DNA of 64,000 bases, from NCBI GenBank assembly GCA_030710605.1, contig CP092876.1:63426115-63490114 (forward strand). The letters run 5' to 3'. Position 1 is the first letter of the stretch; every line of letters starts with the position of its first letter. Shown here in pieces: positions 1 to 10,474 of this stretch. This stretch comes from Cordylochernes scorpioides (lineage: Eukaryota > Arthropoda > Arachnida > Pseudoscorpiones > Chernetidae). Below the pieces are notes generated by a model. That model was not told the DNA's origin, made no database searches, and was given only the letters and a program-made list of their open reading frames with translations. Both the position numbers and the translations under genes were made by a program.

Positions 1-890
1 TGTTTGAGAATGAAGGGCGCCACATTGAGCAAGGATTGTGACCTGATACAAGAGAGATGGCAGTTACCTCATGTGTTATATTTTGCAGCTCTTTGTTTTA
101 GGTTATGGGAATAATAAATGCTGTCCTCACATCTTGACTCTTTTTTTTTTTCTGTAAACAGTAATTTTGACGTGACAACGTCTTAAATTAGGTTGCGGCT
201 GGGAGTCACTTATGAAAAAGTGTAACGCCCGGTAACGTTACGATGAGTCACCGAACGAGACATCTGTCAGAATAAAAAAATATCAACTAATTGTTGGTTT
301 TTTTATATAGGTTATGTCATACTATTGATATATGTTGATAGTGTTAAGTAAATTATTAGTTTAAAATTAATTAATTAATTAATTATTATTTTACAAATTT
401 TAAATAGTTTCAAATTTATTTAGCAAAAATTTGAACCTTCGATCTGAATAAATGTTTTGATTTTCGAATTGATTATTTAAAATTTCAAATATTAAGAAAA
501 AGTGGCAGATATAAGAAAACTTTATTTAAACTGTGTTGAGCAAGAATTTTAACATCTAATATAAGTAAATGTTTTAATTTAAAAGGAACAACTATCGACT
601 TGACTTTCGCAAGACACATTACAGCAGAAACACTTCCTTTCATTTCATATTTCTCCTATCATCGTCCTATCCTCAACAAAATCACTCAAATAGGAATTAG
701 TTAAGTTTAAGTTTACATGTACAATGTTTTAGTAAACAAAATATATTTCTATAGTTAAAATTTGTGCAATTCTTATTTTCATTCAATTCCTTGTTCCTAT
801 AGTGCAATTTAATTAAATTCACATATCAATAAATATTCTACCGTTGTCACGTAAAATCTTCGCCCGTAAAACCGACTTTACAGGCAACCA
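1..890. other. AT-rich intergenic sequence, no gene seen
   Basis: No open frame of useful length and no recognisable protein motif or RNA. The only local structure is a run of TTAA units near 370-385 and homopolymer A/T tracts. Confidence 0.6.
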
Positions 891-896
891 TTGTTT

Positions 897-1350
897 TTAT
901 AAACAATACTTAAAGTTACACCGCATAAGTTTCTTTTTTGTGAAAAATAATATTTATTTCAAAGAGAAATATTTACTATTTCTAACTTTTTTTTGAATGA
1001 AGTATGAGAGGGTGAAAATATGAAGAGTAATGGCGAACGAAAAATAAAAGTGTCCACTCGCCGCAGTCCTTTATAATGTATTATAAGTTACTTTAAATAT
1101 TATTTACGAACGGAGGAATACGTCCAGGGTAGCCTAGTGGACATGGCACCTGCCTGGTAAGCAGAAGGTTGTGGGTTCGATTCCCGCCCCTGGACACTTT
1201 TATTTTTCCGTTCGCCATTACTCTTCATATTTTCACCCTCTCATACTTCATTCAAAAATGTTAGAAATAGTAAATATTTCTCTTTGAAATAAATATTAAT
1301 TTTTCACAAAAAAGAAACTTATGCGGTTTAACTTTAAGTATTGTTTATAA
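897..1350. repeat. Foldback element with a tRNA-like gene in its loop
   Basis: Positions 897-1053 and 1194-1350 are near-perfect inverted copies of each other (about 155 bp per arm); both include the words GGCGAACG and GAGGGTGAAAATATGAAG or their complements. The 140-bp loop carries a tRNA-like gene whose 3' end forms the inner edge of the right arm. A direct repeat of about 21 bp (core CTCGCCGCAGTCCTTTATAA) lies just inside the left arm near 1056-1076 and just outside the right arm near 1352-1372. This suggests an inverted duplication or an insertion with a long target duplication. It could be a MITE or a rearranged retroposon; no transposase is present. Confidence 0.75.
1122..1195 (+). tRNA. 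tRNA-Thr-like gene, anticodon GGT
   Basis: The acceptor stem GTCCAGG pairs exactly with CCTGGAC. The T arm is GTGGG, loop TTCGATT, CCCGC (one G-T wobble). The anticodon loop CTGGTAA has T33, anticodon GGT and a purine at 37, held by a four-pair stem CTGC/GCAG with a C-A mismatch at its top. The D stem has three good pairs. A B box (GGTTCGATTCC) is present, and T-rich terminators (TTTT, then TTTTT) follow directly. The anticodon arm resembles eukaryotic tRNA-Thr, where AGT rather than GGT is usual. The mismatches, the unusual anticodon and the location in a foldback loop argue for a tRNA-derived mobile sequence or pseudogene, but a working gene cannot be excluded. Confidence 0.6.
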
Positions 1351-1373
1351 TCACTCGCCGCAGTCCTTTATAA

Positions 1374-2040
1374 ATTAATTTTTTTGTTTGTCATTTGCCC
1401 ACATCTCATATTATGTCGTGCAGGCCAAAGTGTTATAACTTCTCGAATAACATTGGTTACACAATTTTACCCCTTATGTTTAGTTTATCGCTTTTCGCTC
1501 ATTAGAAGAAATAGCATAAGGAATAATCTCTGTATCCTCCCCCCAACTTTAGATTTTTGCGCAAAAAATAATACAAAATGATTTTACTACCACGTTTTTC
1601 AACGCAAAAGGTCGATTTAAAAATGATTTTATTTTTTGAGGGGATACATTTTCAAAATTATGTACAGTACAATAAACAATGATAACATTTAACAAACCCA
1701 TAGGATATTTGGAATAAAGTACGACAAATATATTTTGTCACTCCCCTCTATATTTCATTTGTTGGATCATGACAAATATCCAGTTAAATAGTCAAGTGTC
1801 GACAATTAGTCAAGAAACTATACATTCCTTATAGCACGAAATCCTATTAGTAGTGCCATCATAATTTTTGGTACTATATTAACATTTCAAAAATCGTGTA
1901 TTGATATCAGTAGTTATTTTCAAACATTCAATTTATTTCACAAAACTCCATCTAAAATATAAATATTTTTTGCCACATGTTTTAATTTGCATATACCTAT
2001 TTTACATATCTCAGATTGTATTTAAAAATCGTCAACCAAT
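1374..2040. other. AT-rich intergenic sequence, no gene seen
   Basis: Only short chance frames (one of 65 codons at 1384-1581 with no domain-like pattern). No repeat with a clear boundary was found. Confidence 0.5.
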
Positions 2041-2044
2041 TCTT

Positions 2045-2365
2045 CTAACTTTTGGCGAAATGGTGTTTTATTAATTTATCATTTGATATTATTAGGGTTC
2101 TTTGCTGGTATTCAAAAAGGAAAAATACGTGTCGTTCAGTTATATTTTTCAATTTATCAAACGATTTGGCCGCTGAATCTCTGATTCTGGTAGAGCGCCA
2201 TCTAGCGAATAAAGTTGTAACTAAAATCAATTTCAAAATTTTCATTATTTGCCATAAAAATTCCCATTGCATCCTGAACACAATGGCGTTTACCGCATTG
2301 CTCTAGCGCAAATATTCGCGGAGTTATTAATTTTTAAAGTTGTGCGGGACTTTTGGATCACCCTG
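2045..2365 (-). mobile_element. Possible mariner-type terminal fragment
   Basis: Read on the minus strand, the segment starts with TACAGGGTGATCCAAAAGTC, a terminal-repeat style common in animal Tc1/mariner elements, flanked by TA-rich sequence. A 78-codon minus frame follows (2045-2281) but has no transposase motif I can name. No matching inverted terminus was found at the other end, so this looks like one end of a decayed element. Confidence 0.35.
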
Positions 2366-2812
2366 TATATATACCATCATATGTAGAAAATCGAATTTTA
2401 TAGTTTCTTTTCTTTTTGGCACGTTAATAACTTAGAATAAATCAGGTTTAGTTGTTTGAACTTTCTCTATGCAAATATAGAACAATTAATTTCTCTTTAC
2501 ATATAAATGTGTCAAAGCATGACTCTTTCACCTATATCAATGGTAATTCATCTGACATAGCTTATAGATTAAGAATTTGACATAGTACCGAAAGAGTCAA
2601 ATAAAAAATGGAATAAATGTTTTATGTGCAATCTCTTTTATTTGAATAATTTTTACACTATCAAACATAATTATTTCAACTTCATAGATTTGTTCGAATA
2701 ATAAAACTGATCATATTAAATATATAGTAATTTTAGCATTGCTAAATTTGCAGAGATATTGTAAAAGGAAATTGAGAGAGAAAGAGTAAGTTGTAAGCAG
2801 GTCGGTACTCAC

Positions 2813-2873
2813 CAGGCCGCCCGAGGGCAGGGGCAGCTAGAGACAACAGCAGAAGACACCAGACGGACACCAT
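2813..2873 (-). CDS. Signal-peptide exon 1 of a secreted-protein paralogue (rest off window)
   Basis: This 61-nt exon encodes MVSVWCLLLLSLAAPALGRP plus the first base of the next codon, then a consensus donor (G|GTGAGTACC). Length, splice phase and sequence match the exon 1 at 27753-27813, with only a few conservative changes. The peptide is a classic secretory signal: a short start, a Leu-rich core and an Ala-X-Gly type cleavage site. A TATA-like box lies about 35 bp upstream. No matching exon 2, 3 or 4 was found in the 2.8 kb remaining downstream, so the gene either continues beyond the left edge or is a stranded exon. Confidence 0.75.
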
Positions 2874-2905
2874 GGCGACAAGTGGAAAGGCATCTGTCCA
2901 TTCAG

Positions 2906-2913
2906 CTTTTATC
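2906..2913 (-). promoter_or_regulatory. TATA-like box of the left secreted-protein exon 1
   Basis: GATAAAAG on the minus strand, about 33 bp before the ATG at 2873. The same word at a similar distance precedes the ATG at 27813, and TATAAG precedes the degenerate exon at 28443. The surrounding 5' sequence is also conserved between the three copies (for example the minus-strand word CCCAGTGATAG), so this is a duplicated core promoter. Confidence 0.55.
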
Positions 2914-2989
2914 TTCACTAGGTTGGGAATAAGCCATATGCTCACCTAGAACTTCCAGCCCCTATCACTGGGTAGCGGGCCAGCTGTGG

Positions 2990-3637
2990 CATCTATATCT
3001 TCGCCTTATCTCTCAAATCTTACCTGGCTTAAATTAGCTCACGGTTTCAATGTATATATCTAAACTGTGTCATATTGATAAGTATGACGAAAATCTTCTT
3101 TTTGAATTACTCTGTAAATGCCGTGAATTGTAGATGATTATTGCATAAATCTCTTCAAGTGGAAGCGAAAATATTTCAACCTTGACCTTGAAAGCAGTGT
3201 ATCTTATATTAAAGAGAAAATAGTTTAAATATTATTTTTTAATTGGAATAAATCATCTTTTTCAAAGATGATTTACATTTTATTTGTGAAATATCCATCT
3301 CTAAATAACTTACTCCAAAATTACAATTTATGTTTAAAAGTTAGCTTTAGGAAACAATATTCACTGGAAGGTTTTCAAATCTTGACAATAGGGCAGTCTC
3401 TATTCTAAAGAGTCGTCAATTTTATTATATAGAGCAAACAATTAATAGAAACTTATGATTTTCTATTAAAGGATTCCTTTTGGGTAGGAAATTTATTTCT
3501 AACTATTTGAAAAGTAAAATTGCAAATCACCCATTTTGAAACTATTACCTTCGTATTGAAAAGTCGTGCTTGTTGAATCTTATTTTACTTTTATTACTGT
3601 AATTTAGATTGAATAATAATTATCAGTCTTTGGATAA
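2990..3637. other. AT-rich intergenic sequence, no gene seen
   Basis: No long frame or motif. A short hairpin word (ATCATCTTT/AAAGATGAT, about 3252-3273) is the only local structure. Confidence 0.5.
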
Positions 3638-3639
3638 TA

Positions 3640-4335
3640 CAAGGTGGGATCAATAAATAAGGTGAATTATAATTTATTAAGAAATATAAGAACGATATTA
3701 AAAATTAGGACTTGATTTATTCAAAATAATCACCTTGGCTTTCTATACATCGTCTCCATCGTTCTGGCAACTTGTAAATACCCTCTTTATAGGCACTCTT
3801 AGGAAGCGTGTGAAAAAAATCTTGCACCACTTTCTGGACATATTCATCCGAGTCAAATCGCTTTTCCTTTAACTCTTTCTTTAGTAGTCCAAAAAGGAAA
3901 TAGTCAGAGGGGGCTAGGTCTGGACTACATGCAGGATGTTATAAAACTTCAAAACCTAATTTAATGATTGTAGATACAGTTTTACATGATGTATGCGCGG
4001 CCTTGCAATATCATGAAGGAAGAGAACACCTTTACTAAGCTTCCCTCTTCTTTTGTTTCTTATACCGGGCTTTAGCATATTTACAAGAATGTCACAATAA
4101 AGGTCGCTGTTCATACATTGCCTTGAGGATAAAAAATCAAGACAGATTGGTCCATCAACATCCCATAAAATTGTTAACAAAACTTTACCGGCCGAACGTT
4201 GAGACCAGAGGAACATGTAATTCGTCCATAAATAGTCTCTCGATGTTATATTTTAATATCTGTGGTTTAAATTATTTTTGCTTTTTTAATTTTTAAGAAA
4301 TAAGATAATTCACCTTATTTATTGATCCCCCTTTG
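3640..4335 (-). mobile_element. Internally deleted mariner transposon
   Basis: Inverted termini carry GATCAATAAATAAGGTGAAT at both ends, and each end is flanked by TA (3638-3639 and 4336-4337), the mariner target-site duplication. At 696 bp it is about half of a full mariner. The 5' part of the transposase frame has been deleted and only the catalytic and C-terminal regions remain. It cannot encode its own transposase, but its ends are intact enough that it may have been moved in trans. Confidence 0.85.
3719..4216 (-). pseudogene. Mariner transposase, C-terminal half, broken
   Basis: The minus-strand reading starts with a block containing SAGKVLLTILWDVDGP (first catalytic Asp region) and NKRRGKLSKGVLFLHD (second Asp; the usual HDNARPH is changed to HDIARPR). 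A frameshift and a stop near 3950 follow. The next frame continues with PACSPDLAPSDYFLF (third Asp region) and ends in a typical mariner tail (RWRRCIESQGDYFE). The N-terminal DNA-binding half is absent. The block order and spacing fit DD34D mariner transposases. The frameshift, the stop and the altered second motif make it inactive. Confidence 0.85.
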
Positions 4336-4628
4336 TATATATATATACTAGATGGCGCTCTGCCATCTAAAAAGCACATGTTCTCGTGGTCAGGAGAGGC
4401 CTTCTTTATTTTTAATATATATATATATTAAAAAACGAAATAAAAAATAAAAGATAAAAAGATCAGGTGTTGAAATCAATATAAAAAATGGCATATCCTG
4501 ACCAGGAGCACATGTGCTTTACAGAAGGCAGAGCGCCATCTGGTGGAACAGAAATCAACTAAACATTGATTTAGCCTGTTCCCTGATATTTGGCCAACCC
4601 AATTTCTTGATAAATCAAGAAAAGCCAT

Positions 4629-4669
4629 CCACGAACGCGTTTCGCGCTTTTTGGCGCTCGTCAGCGTGG
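4629..4669 (-). ncRNA. Hammerhead ribozyme motif (family A, copy 1)
   Basis: On the minus strand: CCACG, then CTGACGA, stem II GCGC/GCGC with an A-rich loop, GAAAC, GCGTT, then CGTGG. Stem I (CCACG/CGTGG) is perfect, CUGACGA fits the CUGANGA consensus, and helix III is only an A-U and a C-G pair. Such minimal type I hammerheads in Penelope-like elements are thought to work best as dimers. The cleavage triplet would be GUU. Confidence 0.65.
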
Positions 4670-4827
4670 AGTAGGCTGAACCATCTTTTTATCTTTTATT
4701 TTTTTATTTCGTTTTTTAATGTGCTAAGCGTATTTACGCAAGTTTGGCCTTAAATACCCATTTCTTGGTTTTTCAGGAAGCCATTGGGATCAAAAAATAT
4801 TTTTTGGTCTCAATGGTTCAGCCTACT

Positions 4828-4868
4828 CCACGCTGACGAGCGCCAAAAAGCGCGAAACGCGTTCGTGG
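4828..4868 (+). ncRNA. Hammerhead ribozyme motif (family A, copy 2)
   Basis: Same core as the copy at 4629-4669 but on the plus strand: CCACG, CTGACGA, GCGC/GCGC stem, GAAAC, GCGTT, CGTGG. All catalytic-core positions fit the hammerhead consensus. Confidence 0.65.
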
Positions 4869-5020
4869 ATGGCTTTTCTTGATTTATCAAGAAATTGGGT
4901 TGGCCAAATATCAGGGAACAGGCTAAATCAATGTTTAGTTGATTTCTGTTCCACCAGATGGCGCTCTGCCTTCTGTAAAGCACATGTGCTCCTGGTCAGG
5001 ATATGCCATTTTTTATATAT

Positions 5021-5400
5021 ATATATATATAAATATTATTTTATTTTAAATTATATAATTTCATATATTCAAATATTCTGTTTAAATCGACCGCCAGAGG
5101 TCACTCTTCCCCTATAAAAACTCGTTGTTGTTCTTCCCCGTTGGCCGGCTCAAAACTTTGTACATTATGTAAATAATCTTTTGTTTTCCTTATTCTACTC
5201 GCCTTAAGCCAGGCAGTACTTTTACCAAAATATGTTTATTCTAAAGAGCTCAATTAAAGCAATCTCTTATCAAAACTATTTTTATTATTATTCTTTCAAG
5301 ATTCTGGCCACGACTGCATAACCAATACCATATAGTACTAAGGAGAACCAGCAAATAACTCCATATATAATACTCACGATATTCAAAAATCAAGCATAAA
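5021..5400. other. Intergenic sequence, no gene seen
   Basis: Contains AT microsatellite tracts and no coding pattern. Confidence 0.45.
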
Positions 5401-5404
5401 ATAT

Positions 5405-5765
5405 ATCTTTCATTTTTATATAATATATATTATATAATCTAAAATACAATTATTATTATTATTTTTTAAACATTTTATTTTCATTCATTGACTGTTATAT
5501 ATTTTTGACCATGATTCAAAGCATACCACTTTTAATTATTATTGTTGTAAATATGTATATTTAACCCTACCTATCTTTTATTCACGATTATAGAATTCAT
5601 TTTATAAATTCTATATTACTGTGATAAATAATTTCATGTATATTTTTACTTCAAGTGATTCAAAATAAAAATCTGCTTGAAAGGTAAATAATTATCTTTA
5701 CTTTTCCACGACTGCACCTCTTTTCAACAATCAAACACACAAAAAAATTCTAATCTTTAATATAT
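5405..5765. repeat. Dispersed repeat of about 360 bp, inverted copy at 20755-21115
   Basis: The segment matches the reverse complement of 20755-21115 over its length; shared words include CCACGACTGCACCTCTTTTC and TCATTCATTGACTGTTATA. No frame is conserved. It is a non-coding interspersed repeat; the LTR element has inserted at its right edge. Confidence 0.65.
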
Positions 5766-5770
5766 ATATA

Positions 5771-6719
5771 TGTGATGATGAGTTGCTGTCGACTTATCTG
5801 TGATGAGATCCTGTCGACTTAAATGTGATGATGATTGAGAATTGATGTCGACTTGTAGTAATGAGATGAGAATTCCAGTAGCTTTTGTAGAGATCTGTCG
5901 ACTAGAAATGTGATGTGGTGAGGTTGATGTCGACTACTGAAATAATTTGTTGAAGTCCTGGTAGCTCTTGTTGTACTGTGTTGACCAAGAGGAACAGTCA
6001 GGATGTAGAGTTTTCCAGTACCTCTCTGCACCTTGGAAGACCTTTAAAAGTTCTCACAAAATACAGGCAGTCGTGGTCGAGGCAGAGTGGAAAGTTTGGG
6101 ATGTCCACACAAAAAACGAAGACACAAATGCACTAAGAAAGTTCCGTTAACAGATAAAAGTTGAGCCAGGAGCGAAAGATGGAGACATAGAAGTTTCTTG
6201 CTCGTCTACATGATAGTTGAGATCGACATCATACGACATACGACCGACGCGGCTTGCACTAAGGGTGAACTAAACTCAACTGACTGAACTGTACTGATCT
6301 GTCAAGCCACCGTAAGGTGATGATTTATAGGTTAAAGACGGGGTGACCTTATGTGACATGGGCGTTTCTGAGAAAAGGGGGGCCTTGGCATGTCCAGGTG
6401 TGAGAGGGGTCTCTGCCTTCCACCACATGTGACAGTGTGGGTGGCCTGTCGTGGGAATTGTGAATCTACCTGATTTATGAGTTCCATCTTTAGACTGTTG
6501 TTTTGGTAATACTATGCTCGATCTCTGCTTTAGCTCAACTCTTAAATCTATTACAGATTTTATTTATTTATCCACTTTGTACAAATTACATTACATAGGG
6601 TGATGTAAAGACACAGATTAATCATGCGCATAATTATTTATAGATGTGTTTCTATATACAACATGGCAATCTTGTTATAAGTTATCTACACCATATGAGG
6701 TTGTTGTTTTAAATTACCA
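5771..6719 (-). repeat. LTR (left copy)
   Basis: 949 bp, TG...CA termini. It contains several GTCGACT words near its left end and, read on the minus strand, a TATA box (CTATAAATCA, 6321-6330) followed about 25-30 bp later by an initiator-like TCAGTA and TTCAGTCAG. Confidence 0.85.
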
Positions 6720-9700
6720 TAGATGGGCCCCGGGAGTGAAAGGGTTTATCCGGGTTTAGGCGGGTAAAGCCTCTCTAACACAGGTAAGTAATTAAATTTT
6801 CTTTTAATTAATTTAAACTGTGAGGGTTAAAAGGGCTATAACAAGATGATATTTGTTGGATATATAAAAGTGAAAATAAAAATGACATTTTGTTTGATTA
6901 ACACAAAAAAGATGATTAAGATAAAATGATGTTCTAAGAGATTGTTGGCGGGCGTTGGAAAGGGTTAGGGGTTAAAGAATAAGCAATTGTGAGATTTACA
7001 CATGCAATCAAATACTTAGGTCCAGGTGCAAAGCGAGGATATGGACTTGAGCGTCTTCCTAGGCAATGTTTCACCTGTGATCCTGTATAGGGTAACAGTG
7101 CTTTGTCACAATTGTAGTGTTATTGGGTTGAAAAGTTGTTGAAGAATATGTAATTGTTAGAAGTGCTCATGTAAACCAAATACTCAGATCCAGGTGCAAA
7201 GCGAGGATATAGACTTGAGCTGTCTTCCTTGGCAATGTTTCACTTGCGATCCTATATAAGGGTTACAGTGTTTTGTCACAATTTTAGGATTATTGGGTTA
7301 AAAGTTGTTGAAGAAAAGTTGCTTATTAATATGATTGAGAAAGGAGTGAAATAGAGCCATGCGATAAGTAGAATTGTAGCGACAGTAGGTGATCTGACTT
7401 GACTCGAAATCAAAGGTTGAATGTGGTCCGCTAGAGCTGAAAAAAAAAAAAAGTTGAAAGTTGAAAAACGTGAACGCTTTGTGAATGCGTTGGTGATTTG
7501 CTCTGCGGATGAAATGAAATAAACTCTTGAAGCATGTTCAGACCAGAAGTTTGGATTGGTAAGTCTGGGGAACGGTGTTCTCAAAGAGAAAATTACGAAA
7601 TCAAAAAATAAATTGTCAAGTAGTGCTGTCGTTTTTCTACGTTGTTGTGACGCAATGACTGAAAAGATAGTGATGAAAAATATAGGGGATTGGTTAAAGA
7701 ATATGATTGTTGAAAACGATTGTTGTAGATGCCCGATAGTGGATGATAAACTTTGTCAGATAATAAAGGTATTTAAACAAATAAAATATAGTGAATAGAA
7801 ATATAGAAATATGATTGCGGGTACAAAAAGTGTAAGTGGACAAAATTAAACCTGTAATATATAAAATATATAATAAATAATAAAATAAAAATAATTTTTT
7901 GAAACAATTAGATGTTTTACAATACTAAAATAATATCATGAAAAATAAAAGTAAATTTGATTAAAGGTTTTTTTTTTTTTTTTTTTTTTTAAATGTTGGA
8001 TTAAAAATTTGTTTATATAATTGAAAGGTAAGAATAAGAATAATTATTCAAGATTTTATACAAATTTTATAATATAATTGAAGGTTATTAATGATTGGAT
8101 AAATTTTAAGTAGTGTAAAATTGAACAAAAATTGTCTCTTTTGACGAAAAGTTACAGTTGTGGTGTGTGACTAGATTATATCCCTTTGGTAACATCGGTG
8201 TTTCTATGACTCTGAAACTGGGAATATGTGAAATGATCTTTTTCGTTTGTCCTCAATGCTGGTATGTAGAGAATGATTTCTCTTTCGCGTTAAAAAGTCT
8301 ATATAAGACTTAACCAAATTGTTTTAATTGGTGTTATCAATTAACATGTAAAATGTTTAATGTATGTTGTGTGTGTTGTGATATCTCGTTGGTGAGATTC
8401 TCGAGGAAATCTAAATGATTAGTATGAAACATGTGTTCAAACTGGCGTCATGAAGCTAGCGGTCAAGATGACTGCTTGAGGGGGGAGAGAAGATATTCTC
8501 AAAAGATAACAGTGACCAAGGGAGTGACGTCAAAAAGGGCGTCCACTTCCCTGTTTTTCACGGTTTCGCCGTGGGTGGTCAATCATGAGGTATGTTTGAG
8601 ATTTACTCGAAACTGACTTTCTCTCTCTCTCTCTCTCTTGTCGAGGTTGGCAATTTTCTGTTATAAATGAAAAATATAGTTTTCTCGATGTTCGTAAGTG
8701 GTTGTGTCTCGAAATCAGTTTAGACTTAGTAAAATTGTTATACGATGATTTCAGGCTAGAAGTGAGTGAAAGATATGACTTTCGAAGTGTACACGCTTTG
8801 AGGTGAGAAGTCATAGGCATGAAGGCGTCTTTGGCCTGAAAAGTGAAAAGGTTTTGTGGTGTAGCGCTATGACACGAAGTGAGAAATGTGAATGAAAAGG
8901 TGTCACGTGAAGTCTTAGTTTGGTACAAATCTAACCTGTTTCACCATGAATAACAAATTTAATAAAGTCATGGGTGGTTGTTGTATGAAACACATCGAGA
9001 GAATATTTGACTGTTAGTGGATTTGGCAAGTTTAATGTGAAAATTTTTTTATTGTGGCGACGATATAGAGCTAAGTGGAGCTCGAAATTGGATTTGTGTG
9101 TTAAGTCGCGCACTAAAAATTGTTGCCAATTTGAGATAAAGTGATGTGTAGTGTTGTAACGTTTGTTGGGAGAGATGTGTTGTTGATTAAATATGCATGT
9201 AAAAGGAAAAGACGAGGGAGTGTATTTATGCTCGAATATTAACGATTGTAATAAGTTTGGCGGTCTGTGACTTAATTTAGCTACTGGCCGTGAAGTGGAG
9301 TGAATCTTTATTCTTAACTTGTTTTGGGAAAGATAGTTGTTTTCCCTAGTGGTGTTTTTGAAGATATTGTATCTTCTGATTTTTGCAATTAAAAAAAAAA
9401 TGCGTTTCACCTATGTTAATTTATATTTAAAATTTTAATATACTTTTTAAATTGTTGATTATGATAATTAAAATGATTCTTATAAAAGGGCAATGTCGTG
9501 AGAGTTACCAATAATTTGAATTGGGCGCTTACTTAAAATGGTGAAAATTACCAAATTTTAAGAATTGATAAAGATATTGGTCTTTTGGTATAAAGATAAC
9601 TAATAAGTAAAGCAAAAATAAGTTGAGAATTATGATGAATGAGATTTTTTTTTTTTTTTAATAATAATAATGATTTTTTTTTTTCAAGTTGTAGATTTGG

Positions 9701-10474
9701 ATAGTACCATTTTAGATAAATTTAAGAACGACATGTAAGATTAGTAAAAATGGTAAAAAAGCGTGATGGGCGAAAATTTTTTTTTTTTTTTTTTAAGTAA
9801 AATTGAGAGTAATAACTTGAAATTTATAATCTGATTAAAAATTAAAGTAAATTTGATAAATGATAGTGTGAAAGTTTTAAAAATTGAATAAAAAATGATA
9901 TAAAAAAGGTAAAAATTGATTTTAAAATACTTAAAGTGAAAATATAAGTACACAATTTATAGGGAATCAAGTTGTGAACTTGAGGATAAAGATAAGGTAG
10001 GTTTTTAAAAACTTACAGTTGTGTGATAAAAGTTCAGTCAGGAAACTTGGTCTTGGCTTGTATTCCTGCTGACGTTGAAGACGCTCCATGTAGAGCTTGT
10101 AGACGCTTGTAGCTTCTGTGAAGTTGATTGTGGCTTGTTGCCTTGAGCATTGTCTCGACGATGTCAGGTAGAAGGTGTGGAGCTTGTCACAGGGTTTGGG
10201 TACATCGCTGCTCGGTTTCCATGACTTGCGGGAATATCGGGGCTTTCGTTGGCGCGGTCAGCTTGCTCCCGACGTTGGCGATCGGTTAGCGGGTATGCGG
10301 AAGTCCGTTGGGGCGGCGTTTCTTCCGTAAATATCTTGGGGAGAGATTGCTTGGACGTTTCGTTGGTATGGCGGGCTTTTTCCTCCATCTTCGCTCTTTC
10401 TCGCTTCCTATCTGAACAGTCTTCTTACCTCTTCGTGGTGTCATACTTCGTTTTGGTCATCCTGTCGGCTTAAA
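6720..10474. other. Internal region of the LTR element, no pol genes
   Basis: It holds several AT-rich frames (minus 8530-8928, 132 codons; minus 8931-9410, 159 codons; minus 10164-10388, 74 codons), none with a gag or pol signature. The basic, Ser/Thr/Pro-containing frame at 10164-10388 lies close to the inferred 5' LTR, where gag would start, and could be a gag remnant. It also holds a two-copy tandem repeat (about 7012-7310), a CT microsatellite (8622-8638), and long A or T tracts at 7970-7990 and 9778-9794. Confidence 0.5.
7012..7310. repeat. Two-copy tandem repeat of about 165 bp
   Basis: The block around CCAGGTGCAAAGCGAGGATA and GGCAATGTTTCAC is repeated once at a spacing of about 165 bp with scattered differences, ending both times in GTTGTTGAAGAA. 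It lies inside the LTR element and predates its latest transposition. Confidence 0.75.

Larger units (their letters stand above)
4346..5020. repeat. Inverted pair of Penelope-type repeat units with hammerhead ribozymes
   Basis: Two copies of a unit of about 290 bp lie head to head. The plus-strand copy runs about 4720-5010 and the minus-strand copy about 4495-4690, truncated. Shared words include GGCAGAGCGCCATCTGGTGG and CACATGTG near the outer ends, with a hammerhead core near the middle of the palindrome. Single copies of the same unit occur at 11.48-11.77, 49.09-49.34 and about 57.66-57.90 kb. Units of this kind fit the pseudo-LTRs of Penelope-like elements, which are known to carry minimal hammerheads. 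No Penelope reverse transcriptase is seen here, so the assignment is by analogy. Confidence 0.65.

Noticed and set aside
5819..6150. Short frames repeated at 10523-10854 as duplicated genes
   Set aside because: They lie wholly within the two LTRs and are identical because the LTRs are; the complementary frames overlap.
8530..9410. Two frames in the LTR element as gag or pol
   Set aside because: No zinc knuckle, protease, reverse-transcriptase or integrase motif; composition follows the local AT bias.
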